From Acridotheres tristis (Eukaryota; Chordata; Aves; Passeriformes; Sturnidae), in NCBI GenBank assembly GCA_037013685.1, contig CM072906.1, forward strand, positions 6,322,001 through 6,386,000: 64,000 nucleotides of DNA. The letters are read 5' to 3'. The notes beneath the pieces were generated by a model. That model had not been told where the DNA came from, made no database searches, and worked only from the letters and a program-made list of their open reading frames with translations. Made by a program: the position numbers and the translations under genes. Of the stretch, positions 1 to 13,800 are shown one piece after another. Every line of letters begins with the position of its first letter. Within the stretch, counting starts at the first letter, position 1.

Positions 1-2284
1 ATCTGTTAAATCGCCTGCACATATCGGAAAGGAAAAGCTGCAGAGATTCAGCAGTTCCCAGCGAACCACCTAAAATTACACGTGTGCAGTGCATCCCACA
101 CCCCCCAAAGGCACAGACCCATCCCCACCGTCTCCTTTCACTACAGTTGTTAGACACCACCATCCACTCCCCAACCCGAGTGATTTACAGGGAAATATGT
201 TGTCAGCAGTTGGTGGAAAAGGCTGAGCCGAAAACTCCGTTTGGAAGTGGGATGCTCAGACATATTTTTAAATGGATGTCCTGTGGCAAAGCATATTGCA
301 TCCTCTAATGCTCCAGTATGTGCCTGTGACTGGGGCTTTCTCGCAGCAGAGAAGCACAGAGCGAGGCAGAATCATCCCCTCCCTCTGCTGAGCTCTCAGA
401 GCTCCGGTTTCGCCGCCCCGCTCCCGTCTCGCTCCCACTCCTCGCACCAGGCTTGCTTTCAGGCTATTCCTTCTGCGCCGAGTGGCTTTTCAGACTCATT
501 GCACCAGACTTGTCATTTCTCATTCAGATTTTCCTCCTAGATTTGGCTTTTTCCTCTTACACACAAAATTTGCTCACATCTAATGAATTCTGCCTCTGGA
601 CTTTACAGGGAAAAGGAGTAACAGCGGAGCAGCGCACAGCTGCTGGTGCCATCCTGCCCACGAGTCCTGCTCAGCTTGTAATAATCTGAAAAACGAGAGT
701 GGAAGTGGAGTTCATCTCTAATTACTCCACGTCGTTATCACCAGCTAGTCCAAGAGCTGCGACCCCTTGGGCTTTTACAGTCTCTCTTTTCAGTGCCTAC
801 AGCCTAAAACAAGTTGGAGGCACAAAAACCTCAATGTTTTCTTATTAATTGTGTTTGAAATATAACTGTGTGGTTGCTGTTGCCTTTTCCCTTGTATGGA
901 AATCTATTGCCGTTTAGTTAACAGCAGGTGACCCGTCCATCTAGACCCATCCTTTCAAGGCAAAGTTGCCACATATTTTAGATAAACTGGGTTATTCAGA
1001 CTCTCCATAAATCACCAGTAAGAGCCAGTCATCACTGACTGGGTGGTTAATAGGAAAAAAAATAGCATTGCTGCCCAAAGCATTGGATGGAGCTTTGCCT
1101 GGCAATGGGAATGAGGGGGATGACTTCCAGGCACTGCCCTTCAGAAACGAAGCATGGGCTACCAGGAGGGATGTCTCATCCCTGCACCACTGCCAAAAAG
1201 GGCTGGTGAGTCGGGAACGCTGAATTCGCGACAACTCCTACGGCTGTGTAGGAAAAGGAACATTCTCCAAGTCACTGCCGTAGCATTTTGGCTTTGCTGT
1301 CGTGCCTCTGCACGATGAGCATGAGCGAGGGGCTGCGCTGGTGGGAGCATCGTGCTGACTACCCAGAGCTCCCTGCCAAAACGGGAGCCCTGGCTGCCAC
1401 TCACAGCCTGGGAAACAGCGGTATCCTGAGGATATTGTGATTATCCTACCATGGGAGAGGTAAAGCAATGTCTGCAGATATATTCTGCTGGGTTTTTAAA
1501 CTCGAGGATGTGCTTCACCGAGGTGGGACAGCTCCACGTCCCCCGTCTTACCTCGGTGACACCGGAGCACGGCGCCTTCCGTAGGTCTGATGTTTATTAG
1601 TAAAACCCTGCCAGGCACAAGTGCTGTGACGATCTCCCACATGCAGAGCCTGTTATTGCAAATACCAAATCACAAGGGTCTGAATCAATAAACCATCTCC
1701 CAGCTACACGCAGCAGGTTGGAAGATTACATATTGCTTCCAAACAACAGTTTTATGCGCTCTTCCGTGACACGACAGTTGCCAGGCTAACGGGATTACTG
1801 ACGGGAGGTGGAGCTGGGCAGGGATCTGGGAGCATACAGGATTTCATGTATAGGGATGGTGATGACAGGAGGCTGTTAGCAACGCGTGGTGATGGACCAA
1901 GGCAGCCCAGGCCTCCCTGGAGCACGGCCAAGGTAGAGGCTCCTGCCGAAAGGGAACGCAGTGTTTAACAGCTCGCTGCCTGCAGGGATAGCTCCGGAGG
2001 TAAAGGTCAGAGGGAACTGAGTCCATCTCTTTAATTAACAGGCGGCTGTGAGTTAATGGCTGGAGCTCCTATGGAGAGAGAGATGGGATTCCTGCAGCCA
2101 GGGAGGGCGGTGAGGATGGGCTGGGGTTGTTAGTAGTTCTCAGCTTCCCGAGAATAGGATGGTGGGAAGAAAAGACAGGGATGTCTTTTCCCCTATTGCA
2201 ACTTGGGAGTAAGGAGAATGGGGAAACAGAAGGATGGATACTTAGGAAAAAAAGGGTGAACAGGGGAGCAGGACTTGGATAGGG

Positions 2285-2516
2285 AGTAGGTTTATATTAG
2301 GTGTAATGAAGGAATTCTTCCTTGCAAGGGTGGTGAGGCCCTGGCACAGGTTGCCCAGAGAAGCTGTGGCTGCCCCATCCCTGGAAGTGTCCAAGGCCAG
2401 GTTGGATGGGGCTTGGAGCAACTTGGTCCTAATGAAAGGTGTCCCTGCCCATGGCAGAGGGGATGGAACTAGATGTCCCTTCCAGCCCAAAGCAATCCAT
2501 GATTCTGTGAGGCTCT
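2285..2516 (+). mobile_element. CR1 LINE 3' fragment
   Basis: The stretch has the typical bird CR1 3' region in sense orientation: a block about a one-sided 'ggtggtgaggccctggcaca' start, then 'ggttgcccagagaagctgtg', a block ending 'catccctggaagtgtccaag', and 'tgcccatggcagaggggatg', closing with a 'ccatgattctgtgag' tail. It is a 5'-truncated copy with no reverse-transcriptase coding left. The left edge is approximate. Confidence 0.93.
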
Positions 2517-3189
2517 GGACTCCCCAGTGGATGCACATAAGGCCTGTGGTATCATCAAGAAGGTCTTTCCTCCAAGCCTGTAAAACCTGCTGACTGCTTA
2601 GTGCTGTGAGAAGCTGCTCCTGGCATGCTCTGGGACTGGTCCCAGTTTAGATCTGGCAATGAGATCCCCAAAAAGCAAAGAGGCCATGGTCATGGAGCCA
2701 TGAAGCTCCTGAGGCTGGTAACACCAGCACTGGGATATCCAGCAACCAAATCCCACTGGGGTGTGACAGCCAGGAGCACCTGGGTCTCACTGGGCTTCCC
2801 GGACTGGAAAAACACCATGGGAGCCTCCTGAGAAGCCCCAGCCCGGCTCTCCTGAGAGTTTGACCCTGTCTAACTTGTTATTCCTGACTCAGCCCTTTCA
2901 ACTTCATCTTGTAAAGGTTGTGAGGCACACAGAGGGTCACCAGCCCCAGCATCGGAGCTCACCGGGGAGGGAGAGCTTCAAAAGCAACGTGGAAAAATCC
3001 TCCAGAAACCTGCTGGTGTAGTGAGTAAAACCAAATCCCTGCTGACATGGATAAAACCAGCACAGGGGTGTTTATCTGCTGCCTTTCTCCCACTGACGTG
3101 CTGTGTCACCCCAGCCTCTGCTCGCTGAGTCCTTCTGCTGCCTCCTGCTTCTGACTGAGGTTTCAGTGATTGGAATGAATTCGTCTGAC

Positions 3190-3520
3190 TGTCCAAACCA
3201 TTTCCCATGTAACATCCCTCTAATTGGGCATTAATTAGGCATCAGTTAATGAATGCTTGAAATAATTTATCTTTGGATGCGTCCAGTTTGCAGTCTTACT
3301 TTTAACAGCATTAGACTCATTATTAGATTAACATCGTTATAAATGTTCTCCATTACCTGCTTGTTTCCATTGTCTTAGCCTTATTACTGAGAGTGAAAAT
3401 CACTCCTCCCACATGCATTATTGATGAGTAAGGACTTTCTATATGTAGCACGGGATTAATTGTTATACAGTGTAATGCATTTAGCGTGAAGCCTCAATTT
3501 GTGCAAGAGCTGAAAGCAGC
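3190..3520. other. AT-rich island, candidate conserved noncoding element
   Basis: About 330 bp that are clearly AT-richer than both flanks, with many TAAT/ATTA cores (for example cattaattaggc and gggattaattg), which are homeodomain-type motifs. There is no ORF and no repeat family that I recognise. Its position inside a long RTN4RL1 intron would suit an enhancer. This is inference from composition only. Confidence 0.3.
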
Positions 3521-4850
3521 CAGAAGAATGCAGACGCCCGGAGCCAGCGTGATCGGCCAGACACTGCACATCTCTCTTCAGCCCAGACCAGGTTCCTCCC
3601 AGGCCGGTGCCAGCACAGGAAGAAATTTTAAAAAAAACAACCCAGTTTGATACCCAGGATCAAAGATGGATGGTTTGAAGGGTTGGAGCACTTCTCTGCC
3701 ACCACGGCAGGGACTCTTGACTCTGCAGTGCCACTTGCTCCAGAGAGCCAGGTGTACCTGCCCTGGCAGTTTTCTTGCTTTTTAAGGTTTATAACACTTT
3801 ACTGTACCTCTGAGCCAGGCAGGGGCTCGGTTTCTTTAGAACATGATGCCACTTACTTTCATTGGGAGGCTCAGACTCGAGGCCAAGTCATCACTTAGTA
3901 CAAGGGTGATTTTGCCCCTGGGGGGGATGCTCCTGCAGGACAACCCTAAAAGGCAGCCCTGCCACAAACCCCAGCACCCTCTGCCCATTCCCTCTTGGCG
4001 AGCTGCTTCTCTCAGATGGATGTTTTCACCTCTCCACCCGGACAAGCTTATATGGGTCAGAGCCTGTCTAATTCTCCAGCAGGAGAATCCGCTCTCGAGG
4101 ATGGAGCAGGTTGCTTCTCTTCCAAATCTCTCCTAAACCCACCATCTGCTTTGGGAGACCCATCTTAGCTCATGTCTACATGCAACTTGACTGCCTGCTT
4201 ACTGTGTCCATTACCGGGGCTGCTCAAGCTGTTAGATTTATAAGCTCTTTAGAGCAAAGCCCTCGTCTTCTGGTTGCTGATTTATGTATCTTTACTGCCA
4301 TAAAACACTATGTATAGCTACTACATAATATAAATAATAATACTTAACCAGAGTGCGCTACAAGTGGGGACAAAGCATCTGCTCACAGGCGGGATTATCA
4401 AAAAGAGAGAAGCTTCCTCATCACTCACCCTCTTTTGAGGCCAAACTCACACCTGCTCTAACACCAGCACCTCACTGAGCTCTAGACAGAGATTTTCCTG
4501 TCCTGCTCCCACCCTGGATCTATCAAAGGATTTTTCAAAATCCACCCCTAACAAGCTGGTGCACAAAGACATGACTACAACCCCCGGGGGGAAAGTACAC
4601 TTTGAAACTTGGGAGCGACCTCAGAATTGGATGTTCACATAGAGAGAAACTGTTGTTTAGGGAGAAAAAGCAGCCTCAAATGCTCACAATTTCATCAGCC
4701 AAGTGAAGGACGATGAAAGGCAAGGACAGAATAGCAAAAGCAACTGGGCACGAGCCAAGAGCCAAACTCAGGATCTGGGACGGTTCAACAAAGCAGTGTC
4801 AGACCCTGCTTAGCAGCTGCAGGGTTTATTTCCTCTTATTCTCCTATCTA

Positions 4851-4868
4851 TTTTTTTTTTTTTTTTTT
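4851..4868. repeat. Poly-T run, 18 bp
   Basis: Eighteen uninterrupted T residues. No target-site duplication or SINE body could be recognised next to it, so it is listed only as a mononucleotide repeat. Confidence 0.95.
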
Positions 4869-7525
4869 GCAACACAGAGGAGAAAATAAACATGCCCATG
4901 CTGACTGTCACAAAGCCTAAATTCCCCAGTGAGCAGCAGCTCCCTTTCAGCCTCTGTGCAAAGCCCCTTAGGTGCTGCCCCATCGTCCTGCAGCAGGAAC
5001 ATCCTCGCTGGGATTGCTCCCAAAACATCATCTGCAGTTCCCAGCAACGGGACACAGCACAAGGCTTTGCTTTCTGCACGAGCTGCCTTTCAGCCAGAGA
5101 GTGGCAGCCACCCATCCACCTTCATCATTTTATTATTTTTTTTTTGCGACCGGTGTCATAAATAACTGACAGATCCCAGCTGTTTGGAGTTATGGCTTCT
5201 GATGGAGTGACAGCTGCTCCCAATCCCCCAGTCATCACCCCGGCAGTTCTGGAACATTTCAGCAACATAAAAATCATTGGAGATAATTTCGGTTTTGCAT
5301 AATTTGGTTAGGCAAGCTGTGATTTAATGGCAATTATGACCTCCGAGGCAGAAGATGAGCTTGGAGGCTACTGGCTTCACACGACTTTAGCTCGGGGTGC
5401 AGCATCAGGGATGTTCCAGGGAGATGGCACTACAAGGGAAAAAAACCTTCTCCAGCAGCTGGAAATTGCTTTCCTTGGCTGGCAACTGAAAACACTGTTC
5501 CCACAGGAAGAAGCATACAAGGAAATTTGGAAAGAATAGTGCTAAGGAAAGCTTTGGGAAGAGACCAGTGCCAAAAGATGCATCAGGAGGTACCTTTTAA
5601 AGAAAAGCCAGGAAAAGGCTGTAGGCTGGGGAGTGCCTTTGCAAACGCTTCTGTGTCACCAGTATCTCATGTGTTAACTGGTACAAACATCCTCTTGGTC
5701 ACTCCGAAAGCAAATCCTCCTCCTGGAGAGGAGATTTGGAGTCAGGAATGGGCCACGGCCTTTGCAGGCAGCTGCCTGCTCTGGGCACTGCCCTTTGCTC
5801 TCCCCTCTCACAGGGTTTCTCCTGCTCTGGGCTGTGCTGCCTCCTCTCCCTGTGTGCTCCTCATCCATCCCAGAGCCCCTTGGTTTGCATTTCTCCAGCT
5901 GTGACTGAGAGGAGCCAACCCTTGGGCAGCCAAACTGTGCTAGGAGGTCAGCTGAGGATGGAGAACCGTGCTCAGGAGCTCTGGGGACACCATGGTGCTT
6001 CTGGCTAGGGGAGAAACGTGGCTTAACAGCAGGAACAACTTTTGTTTGGAGCTGAGAAGGTCCCATTTCCCCACTCCATCATGGCTGTCAACCAGCTTGG
6101 AGTTTGCTGAGAGCTCAAGCTCAGGGTGGAGACCCGGGGCCAGCAGCACCCCAAAATCAAGTCCTTTAGGGTGTTGCAACTTCAATTTACATTTGCTGAC
6201 CTGGTAACTGGAGCTGTTCACCTTCCCCCACCAAAGCCAAGGCCAAGGTCACCTGGAAGTTTCTGGATGGTGGTCATTAACTCCTATTGCAGTTTGAAAC
6301 CAGACCATAAATTTCATAGTGTAATAATGTAAAAATCAATAACTCTGTTTGAAACAATAGCTTTGTCTTCCATTTCAGCCGGCTCTGATATCTCCCCACG
6401 GACCACGTCCCTCTGAATCACACAAATAAAGAGAGAGGAGCGATGGGTGGCGGGGCTGCTGCTCCCCTGCCAGGTGCCCAATCCCTCCATAGTTACAGAT
6501 TCAATTAGTTCATTTATTCCTCTCTTGCAGTTAAACTCGAGGATGATTTAACAGGAAAAAATAAGGAGCCTTTTATGCTCAGTCTCGCTGACATCCCGTC
6601 CAACACAGCGTCCCTGAGGCTTTCCATGGGAGAGCTGCCCAAGCCCCTGCTCTCTATTGCCATGGGCAGCAGGGCCAAAACCCAAAATACTTCTGGAAAG
6701 ATGCAGAACCAACTCACACGGGCAAAAAATAATGAAAGTCCGCTCTTTTCCAGCTCTGGCTTTCTGGGCGAGGGAGGTCTGGCTTCCTTTGCTTGCTTAT
6801 TTTCCCTTGTTTGCTGTAGCACTGGCTCAAAATATACATCGAGAAGCAGGATTGTCTTTCACATGTTGGTGGATGTGTGATCCTCAAAAACAAATTAGCA
6901 CCGATTCACTTCTATATAGAGTGCAGCCGTCAGGGAATCACTCCTGAATTCACAGTGAAGGAAAGTAATAATGCTTCCAGCACGCTAATCCTCTCCAAGA
7001 GCAGCCCCTGAACTCTCTCCTGGTGCTGGAGGCACCACTGGAAATTACAATTGTACTGAAAAAATAATAAATAAATACAGAAATTGGCAGGGTTTGTGCT
7101 AGTCCAGAGGATTTGTACCCTAATGTGGAACTCCCTGTTTAATTAGCACTTCTCTCTGTCTGCATCTCCTCCTCCTGCTCTCAAGCTAGAGAAAAAGGGG
7201 GAAAAAGGAGGTCAATGGTGGAAGTGGCTGTGGGATTGAAACTCGGCTATAGAAACTTGTTTAATTTAAATGCTTCTTTCAGGATTAACACACGCAGAAG
7301 CAGAGGGAGTGTAGAGTGTGTTTTCCCAGCATAATCTGCTCTGCTTAACCCCAGTTCTGAGCACACCTTCGACAGCAGGGATGCCCTTGGTGGAAAACTG
7401 CAGTGGGATGCTGCTGGTCCTGTAACTGCAGGCACAGGGAACACCCCCAGTACCTCAAGGCAGGTTTGGGAGAAGATGTTTAAATCAGCTGGGCTGCTGC
7501 TTGCAGCAGCTGGAGACAGATCATT

Positions 7526-7600
7526 GGGATGGGATGGGATGGGATGGGATGGGATGGGATGGGATGGGATGGGATGGGATGGGATGGGATGGGATGGGAT
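7526..7600. repeat. (GGGAT)15 microsatellite
   Basis: Fifteen perfect tandem copies of the pentamer GGGAT (75 bp). The tract directly abuts the 3' end of an antisense CR1 fragment, so on the minus strand it reads as an (ATCCC)n tail on the LINE. It is likely polymorphic in length. Confidence 0.98.
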
Positions 7601-7860
7601 ATTTCTGTTGGAAGAGACCTGCAATGATCATCTCCTCCATCTGCTCGAAAGCTAAAGCTTGTTATTAAGGGCACTTAATTGTTCCAAAAGCCTCTGGAAC
7701 ACTGAAAGGCTTGGGGCATCAGCCACCTCTGCAGGAAACCTGTTCTAGGGTCTGACCATCCTCTAAGTGAAGAAATGCTTCCTAATGTCCAGTCTAAACC
7801 TCCCTTGGTGCAACCATTCCCACGTGTCCTGTCCCTGGACATCAGGGGAGACAGACCATC
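7601..7860 (-). mobile_element. CR1 LINE 3' fragment, antisense
   Basis: This is the reverse complement of the bird CR1 3' region. Signature pieces are 'ttggaagagacctgcaatga', 'gcatcagccacctctgcagg', 'aaacctgttctagggtctga' and 'gaagaaatgcttcctaatgt', followed by the 'cacgtgtcctgtccctggac' block. The element is 5'-truncated. Its 3' end is at 7,601, next to the GGGAT array. The right boundary is uncertain because similarity fades after about 7,860. Confidence 0.9.
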
Positions 7861-10800
7861 CTCTTTTCCTGGGTCTCCTTTCCCTGCTGCTGCAGGGTTT
7901 ATTGTGCCCCTGTGTCTCACCCCACTGTGCATCTCAAAAGCCACTGGGACCCTTTTGGAGTGCAGGAATGCTGGAGGGAAAGGCACATCTCTCTGTGCAT
8001 GGATGAGTCAAATCCTTGCGTCCTGTTGTGGCTGGAGGTGTCAATAAACACCAGGATGCTCCTGCTTTTCCAGGAGAGAATGGCATGGACCAGGGAGCAC
8101 CCTGAGCAGGATTCCAGGCGTGGATAGGGGTTTCACTGGCTACTGGCACTGCTGTTCTGACCCCCAGCATTCTCTGCTGGTCCCCAGCACAGGACAGGGC
8201 TCTGGCAGGACTTGCCAGCAGCCTGCAGTGAAGTCAGGATAGAATTTGGCAAAGGACAGGGAGATCTTTTTTTCAGGGAGGTCCTTGAGAAGGGACTAAT
8301 AATTCCAATTGCCCCCAAGGAAAGAGAAATACAGGAGGATGACTTGAGCTTAGTGGATTGTCTCAGGGGATCATCAGATACTTCCACTCCCTTTTTGTCC
8401 TGAGGTGACAAGTTTTCCTTCCCATTCACAGAAATGCAAAGCAGTTCATTCACAGCAGTAATAATAAGGATGTCCTTTGTAAAACAGCCGGGGAGTGAAC
8501 CCTTCGAGGTGCTTTACAGCAAAACAATTGCAGATGAAATGACAAAACCCACCCCAGCTGAGCACCAGCCAGATCGGTATCAAACGCTGAACAAGCTCAT
8601 GTGTAGAGAAAGCAGATTCACCAGCTCGTTTCCCTGCCAGCAGCTGGCCAGGAGCTACGGAGGGTTTCTTTAGGATCAGAAATACAGCCAAAACAGAGCA
8701 AATACGAGATGGAAGAGCAAAGTGACAGCTGCCCAGGCTCTCAGTGCACGCTCGGCTGCCCCATCCAGCCCACATCCACGGGAGATGGAAAAACTGGAGG
8801 CTGTGGAAAAGCGAGGATGTGCTGGATGGATTTTTACCTGGCTGGAGCCGGGAGCAGACAGCGACCCGACACAGGAAGGCAAAGATGGTTTCATTCAAGC
8901 ACGGCTAATATGGAGGGCATTAGTCCTATAAATTTGTAATCCTGCTGAGGTCCCGACCCCAGCAGTGTCCTGTGCCATTGAGATCCCCAAGCGAATTCTG
9001 TACCGTGCCGCGTGGGCTCCCTTTCATCATCCTTTTCAGCCTTTCTGCATTTGAGATTTACTGGATGTCCTTGTGTTTGGTGGAGAAGAGGGCAAATTGG
9101 AGCCTGTCGTGTACCTTCTTCCTCATTCAGCAGCACATCATTCTGCCTGCAGCAGGGGGGAAGGAGACGGACGGGCAGGCATCAAAGCTGCTGGCTCTGT
9201 CACATTTTCTTCCCCCCAACCAAAAAAGAAGTGTTGGCGTCATTTGGAGCCCAGCCCACAGCCTCAGGTCTCTCTCCCACACCCAAAAAGGGCAGCAGCA
9301 CCTTTCCCTGTGCCCTTGGTGTCCTCTCAGGGCGATCTCGAGCCCTCCAAGTGAACATTCCTGCGGGTGACCAGCCGAGTGAGCACCGCAGATCCCAGCA
9401 AAACCCCATCCCCACTGGAGACGTGAGCCAGCACGCTGGGTCATGAGCACGGCTGCCTTTCAGAGACCTCTCCTGTGCTTTGCACTGAACTTTTTACCAG
9501 CTCATGAAAAAGGCAGTGATAAAAGCAGAGCAGTGTGAATAGCTGAGCTGTGCCGCTCCTCTGCCCGGCATCCGGGGACATACGGAGGCTTAATGAGCCG
9601 GTGGGAAATGCCATGTGCCCAGTTGGATTTTGGGCATTGTCGCTCTCCCACACAGCTCTTTGGGTGTGTGGGGATGTGGGGGACCTGAGGACTGAGCAGC
9701 AACTCTTTGCCAGCCCCTGAAATCTGAACGTTTGGAGGAGCTGGGAATTAATGCACAAGCAACGAACATGGTCAGGACACGACACTCTGCTAATATCCTG
9801 CTTTGTCTAGCTCCAGTGCCGGTATTCCATCCCAAAATATCCCCCTGAACATCCCTCTGGGAATGGACTTCGTGGAGATGCTGCACATCCCCCAGCACCA
9901 CGCAAGTGCCTGCATTAAAAGCTTAATAAAAATAGCTTGCTAACGGGATGTGTTCCCAGCAGCGGCAGCTCTCGAGCCCGCCACCGATCCCTGTGCTTCC
10001 AACACTGCAAGGCCAAGTAATTACGGGATGGGGGCTGCAAGGTCTTGACAGTCTAATTTCTATTAATTACAGCCCGTGTAGGATCCTGTCACTGTGGAAA
10101 GGGGAGATGGGAAATCGTTGCAAGGCCGGGAAGATGCTGAAGGTTGGTGGTGAAAGCTGGCAGCGGCCAAAACAACTGTGCTGGCCACAGCAATGAGGGG
10201 TTTATGGTGAGAAGCAACAGGTTGGGCTGGATGGAGTGATGGGGATGTTCCACCCTCCTCCTCCTCAGGTTGTGTTGCTCGAATGCACATCTTGCAAAGT
10301 TAAGAGAAATCGCAAAGAGCGGAAATCGGTTTTAAAGGAAAAGAAAAGAAAACAAAAATAAGATCTTGGCAGAAGGATAAAGGAAGGCAACTGAAATGCT
10401 CATTAAAACTGAGGGGCCCCATTTCCCTGTCCAAGTGGCCACATCTCCGGAGGCTCCCAGATCCTTTGAAATGCCTTGTCAGACAAAGTCTTTCATCCTA
10501 CCTGATTCTGGCTAAATTCATGGACCCAGAAATTTTCACTGCAAGCGTGAAAGACAGAGCAACTCCATTCTGACTTTTCACTTCCCATCTGATCGCTGTT
10601 GATACAATTTATTCCTATGACAGCATCTGCTGCTTTCATGGGTTTTTTATTCTGAAGTACAACTCGTCTTTGTTAGTCCCATTTTCAGGCCTTTCATCAT
10701 TTGAGTCACAACATAAAAGGCATTTAAACACTCCTGCTTGGAAACCAGGCTGGGAGAGGGTGGAAGCAAGGAGATGCCATGTCTCCCCAGTCCCAGCCCT

Positions 10801-13800
10801 CCTCTGGCATGGGATGGGCTGTCCTGGTGTGCCACAACCCTTTGGTGCTCCCACGTGTCCCCTTGCTGAGGATGGCAGTGATGGGGATGCTGTGACTCTA
10901 TTTTGGAGTGATGCTGTGAAATCCAGATGTGCTTTGAGGTGCAGAGCCCTCTAGACCACATCTCTGTTGGGGCAGCATCTCTCTCATCTACCACTGACCC
11001 AAGGAGTGTTTCCAGGGGCTCTGTGTACTCCTCATCAGCCAAACGTCTCCTTAAACAACTAATTGCCTTTTGCTCTGTGGCTCCAGACCAAGCTGTGGTG
11101 CTCAGCTCTGCATGTCCCTATGTTGGGGGGCTCTGCCACCCCTCACTGCCACCCCTCTGAACTCACCAGGGACCCTTGTCCCCACCAGTGCCAGCAGATC
11201 CCGCTCTGCCCTGGCATCTGCCGAGCTGCTGGAGGCACCGGGGAGTTCAGAGCTACCCACAGAAAATTGGAGTCTAATAATAGCTCCGTGGTGTTGCACC
11301 AGCAGAGAGCTGGAACAGCTACGTCTGGCAGGGAGAGGCCACCGCTGGCTGCCTGCGCCTGCCCGGGCTCCTGCCTGCTCAGCTGGAAGAACAACGCCTT
11401 TCCCGGGATCCTCCTCCCTCTGCTCCCCCTGCAGCCCCCGCTGCAGCTGGCGGACCACTCTCCTCACTTCAAGGATTCCCTGCCACAGCAGCGTGGCTCA
11501 CACCCCTCCCCAAACCCCTCCCCGTGCTCATGGGGCACGGGGCTCCACACCTGTGACGGGGTTTGGACCATGTGGAAAAGCCACAGAATGGGCAGGACTC
11601 ACCCACCACACCCCTGGATGAGCATCTCTGGGATGTGGTGGCCTGTTCTCCTCCTGCTTTAATTCCCCTGCCGTATTTTCCACTCCAGCAGGAATTGCTG
11701 GCACCTGAGCATCCTCCAGCAAAATCCTTCATCCCACCTGGTATCTCTCACCCTGGATGCCATCCCTTGTCCCCCAGCTCCCAGGAAAGCGAGCGCAGCT
11801 GGAAATTCTGCTGCTGCTTATTGGAATAACCTTTCAGGATTCATTTAGTGCCGCTTGCTTCCACCCCACCTTTCCATCGTCAGCACTTTACTAATTGCAA
11901 CTTTTAACTCGTTGTGCCCAGGCAGCCTGAGAACAGCTGCTGCTGTAAGGAATGGGGTCCCTCTGCCCCCCCATCTCTCCTTCCTCCTCAAATAAAGGGT
12001 CAACCTAATGAAACATGAACACCACGCTCACTCCAGCCTGCATGGCCCCACTCCTGCTCCCAGCTCACCCCACAGGCTTCCTGCTTTGGGAAAAGATCAC
12101 CCCGGAAGACCACAAATCCCAGGCAAAATCCTACCCATCACCTGGGAGCATAAATCAGTGCATGGCTGGGCCGGGAAGAGGCGAGAGATCCCGACGGCTA
12201 TCGGAGCACTGTCTGCCTGAGACTTATTAAATTATGGCTCTCGAGTTCAGCATCTGAGCCCGGCGCGCCGGGGACCGGGCGGGAGGGGGGTGGGTTCCAG
12301 CCCCCTAATTCAATCACGGGGCAGAGGCGATGGCGCAGCTGGTGGGGAAGAGGAGCTGTCGCTGTCAACACAGAGAGAACGAGGCTTCCACAGCCTTCCT
12401 GGATGGCTCTGCCCACTCCCCCTCACAGCTGCATTTCCCCGTGCACTGGGCTGGGGTCTGGTCCTGTGCTGGTGTGGCATCGGTGCCACCACACAGGATT
12501 GCACTGATCCAAGGCCACCTGCACTGAAAGGTGGGATGTTGCCAGCTCTTCTGTCCAAAGAGAAAACAAGCCAAGAAACCACATTTTCAGGAAATTGAGG
12601 TGTTTTTTACATAAGTGCAAGAGCAGGGCAGGAGGAAGACGAGATGCTATTTCCCAGCTGACACCATGAACCAGCAAGTCTGACTGAAACTTGGGAATGC
12701 TTTGCACAGGGGTTCAGGCACTGTGGTGATGCCCATGGCACTGAAACCTCAGCAGCTGCTCAGGGAGATGAGGACAGAGGGACATAATCAGGCAGGAAAG
12801 AGAGGAGAGAGCTGGGAAGGCAGATGCCTTTTCCCTGAAAGCATTTCCAAGGTCAACGCTTAAAAGTGGAGCAGAGAGAGGATTTGGCTCAGGCAGGGGA
12901 GCGGGACCACGGCAGGATGCTCAGTGGGAGGCAGACGAACGCCCAGCTCCCACGCCGGCACCAAATTACCCAGTTGAGAGCTAAGTGAGGCACCCAGACA
13001 AGGTCACGGTCCCACCGGAGCGGCGCGGGAGCTCCGGCTGCGCCGGCTCCTGCCTCCACGGCAGCAAATTCAATCGTGGCGAATAACAGAGTGGAACAAA
13101 ACCCAGCAATGCAATAAAATCTCCCGGCGCCTTGTTCACCTGAAGCCTGAGCAGCCGCGGCTCGCACAGGACGTGGCACGGCCTCTGCGGGCAACCTCGT
13201 GTCTGGGGAGCCTGGCAAGGGGAGGGAGGGTTTGAAATGACCCCGGGTGAGCTTTCAGAGGGTGACAGTTCATCCCGAGGCTCACGGGAAGAGGGGGGAT
13301 TTGTGAGCAAGGGAGAGCCGCTGATTCCTTAAGAAGCGGGGAGGTGAAATCCAATTGTGCAGCATCCACGGCTGCCATTAACCTGTCTGTGTACTCCTGC
13401 TGCCACCCATCCCTCTCCATCCCTCTCTGCTCGTCAGCCGGGGCTGCCCGGCACTCGCTGCCCCGGCACACGGGGATTTGTGTTTGCCTGCCAGCAGCAC
13501 ACACAGCCCTGCCGCAGGCTTTCCTCCGGGGCTTCGCGATGCTTTCCAAAATGGAGCGCTGGCTAAATGTCCCCCGGTGAGCTGGAACTGATTCCTGGAG
13601 AAGGAGAAATGGTGGCAGTGTGATGGGCGGCTGCAAGAGGAGCGGCTGGGGCAAACCACAGCTCCAAACTGAGCTTTGAGGAAAGATAACGGCATCGGAC
13701 TTCCTTGAAGGAGGGTCCTTAGGACATTCCTTGGGAATACCCCTTGGGCATTCAGCTTCTAGAAACATCTCCATCAAGTCAGGGTTTAGATCCAGGAATC

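Noticed and set aside
7526..7600. Interstitial telomere repeat
   Set aside because: The unit is GGGAT, not TTAGGG, and it is explained by the adjacent CR1 tail.
11063..11662. Plus-strand open frame of 199 codons in the RTN4RL1 intron
   Set aside because: There are no domain, no conserved motif and no flanking splice signals that join to other exons. A second frame is equally open over the same bases.
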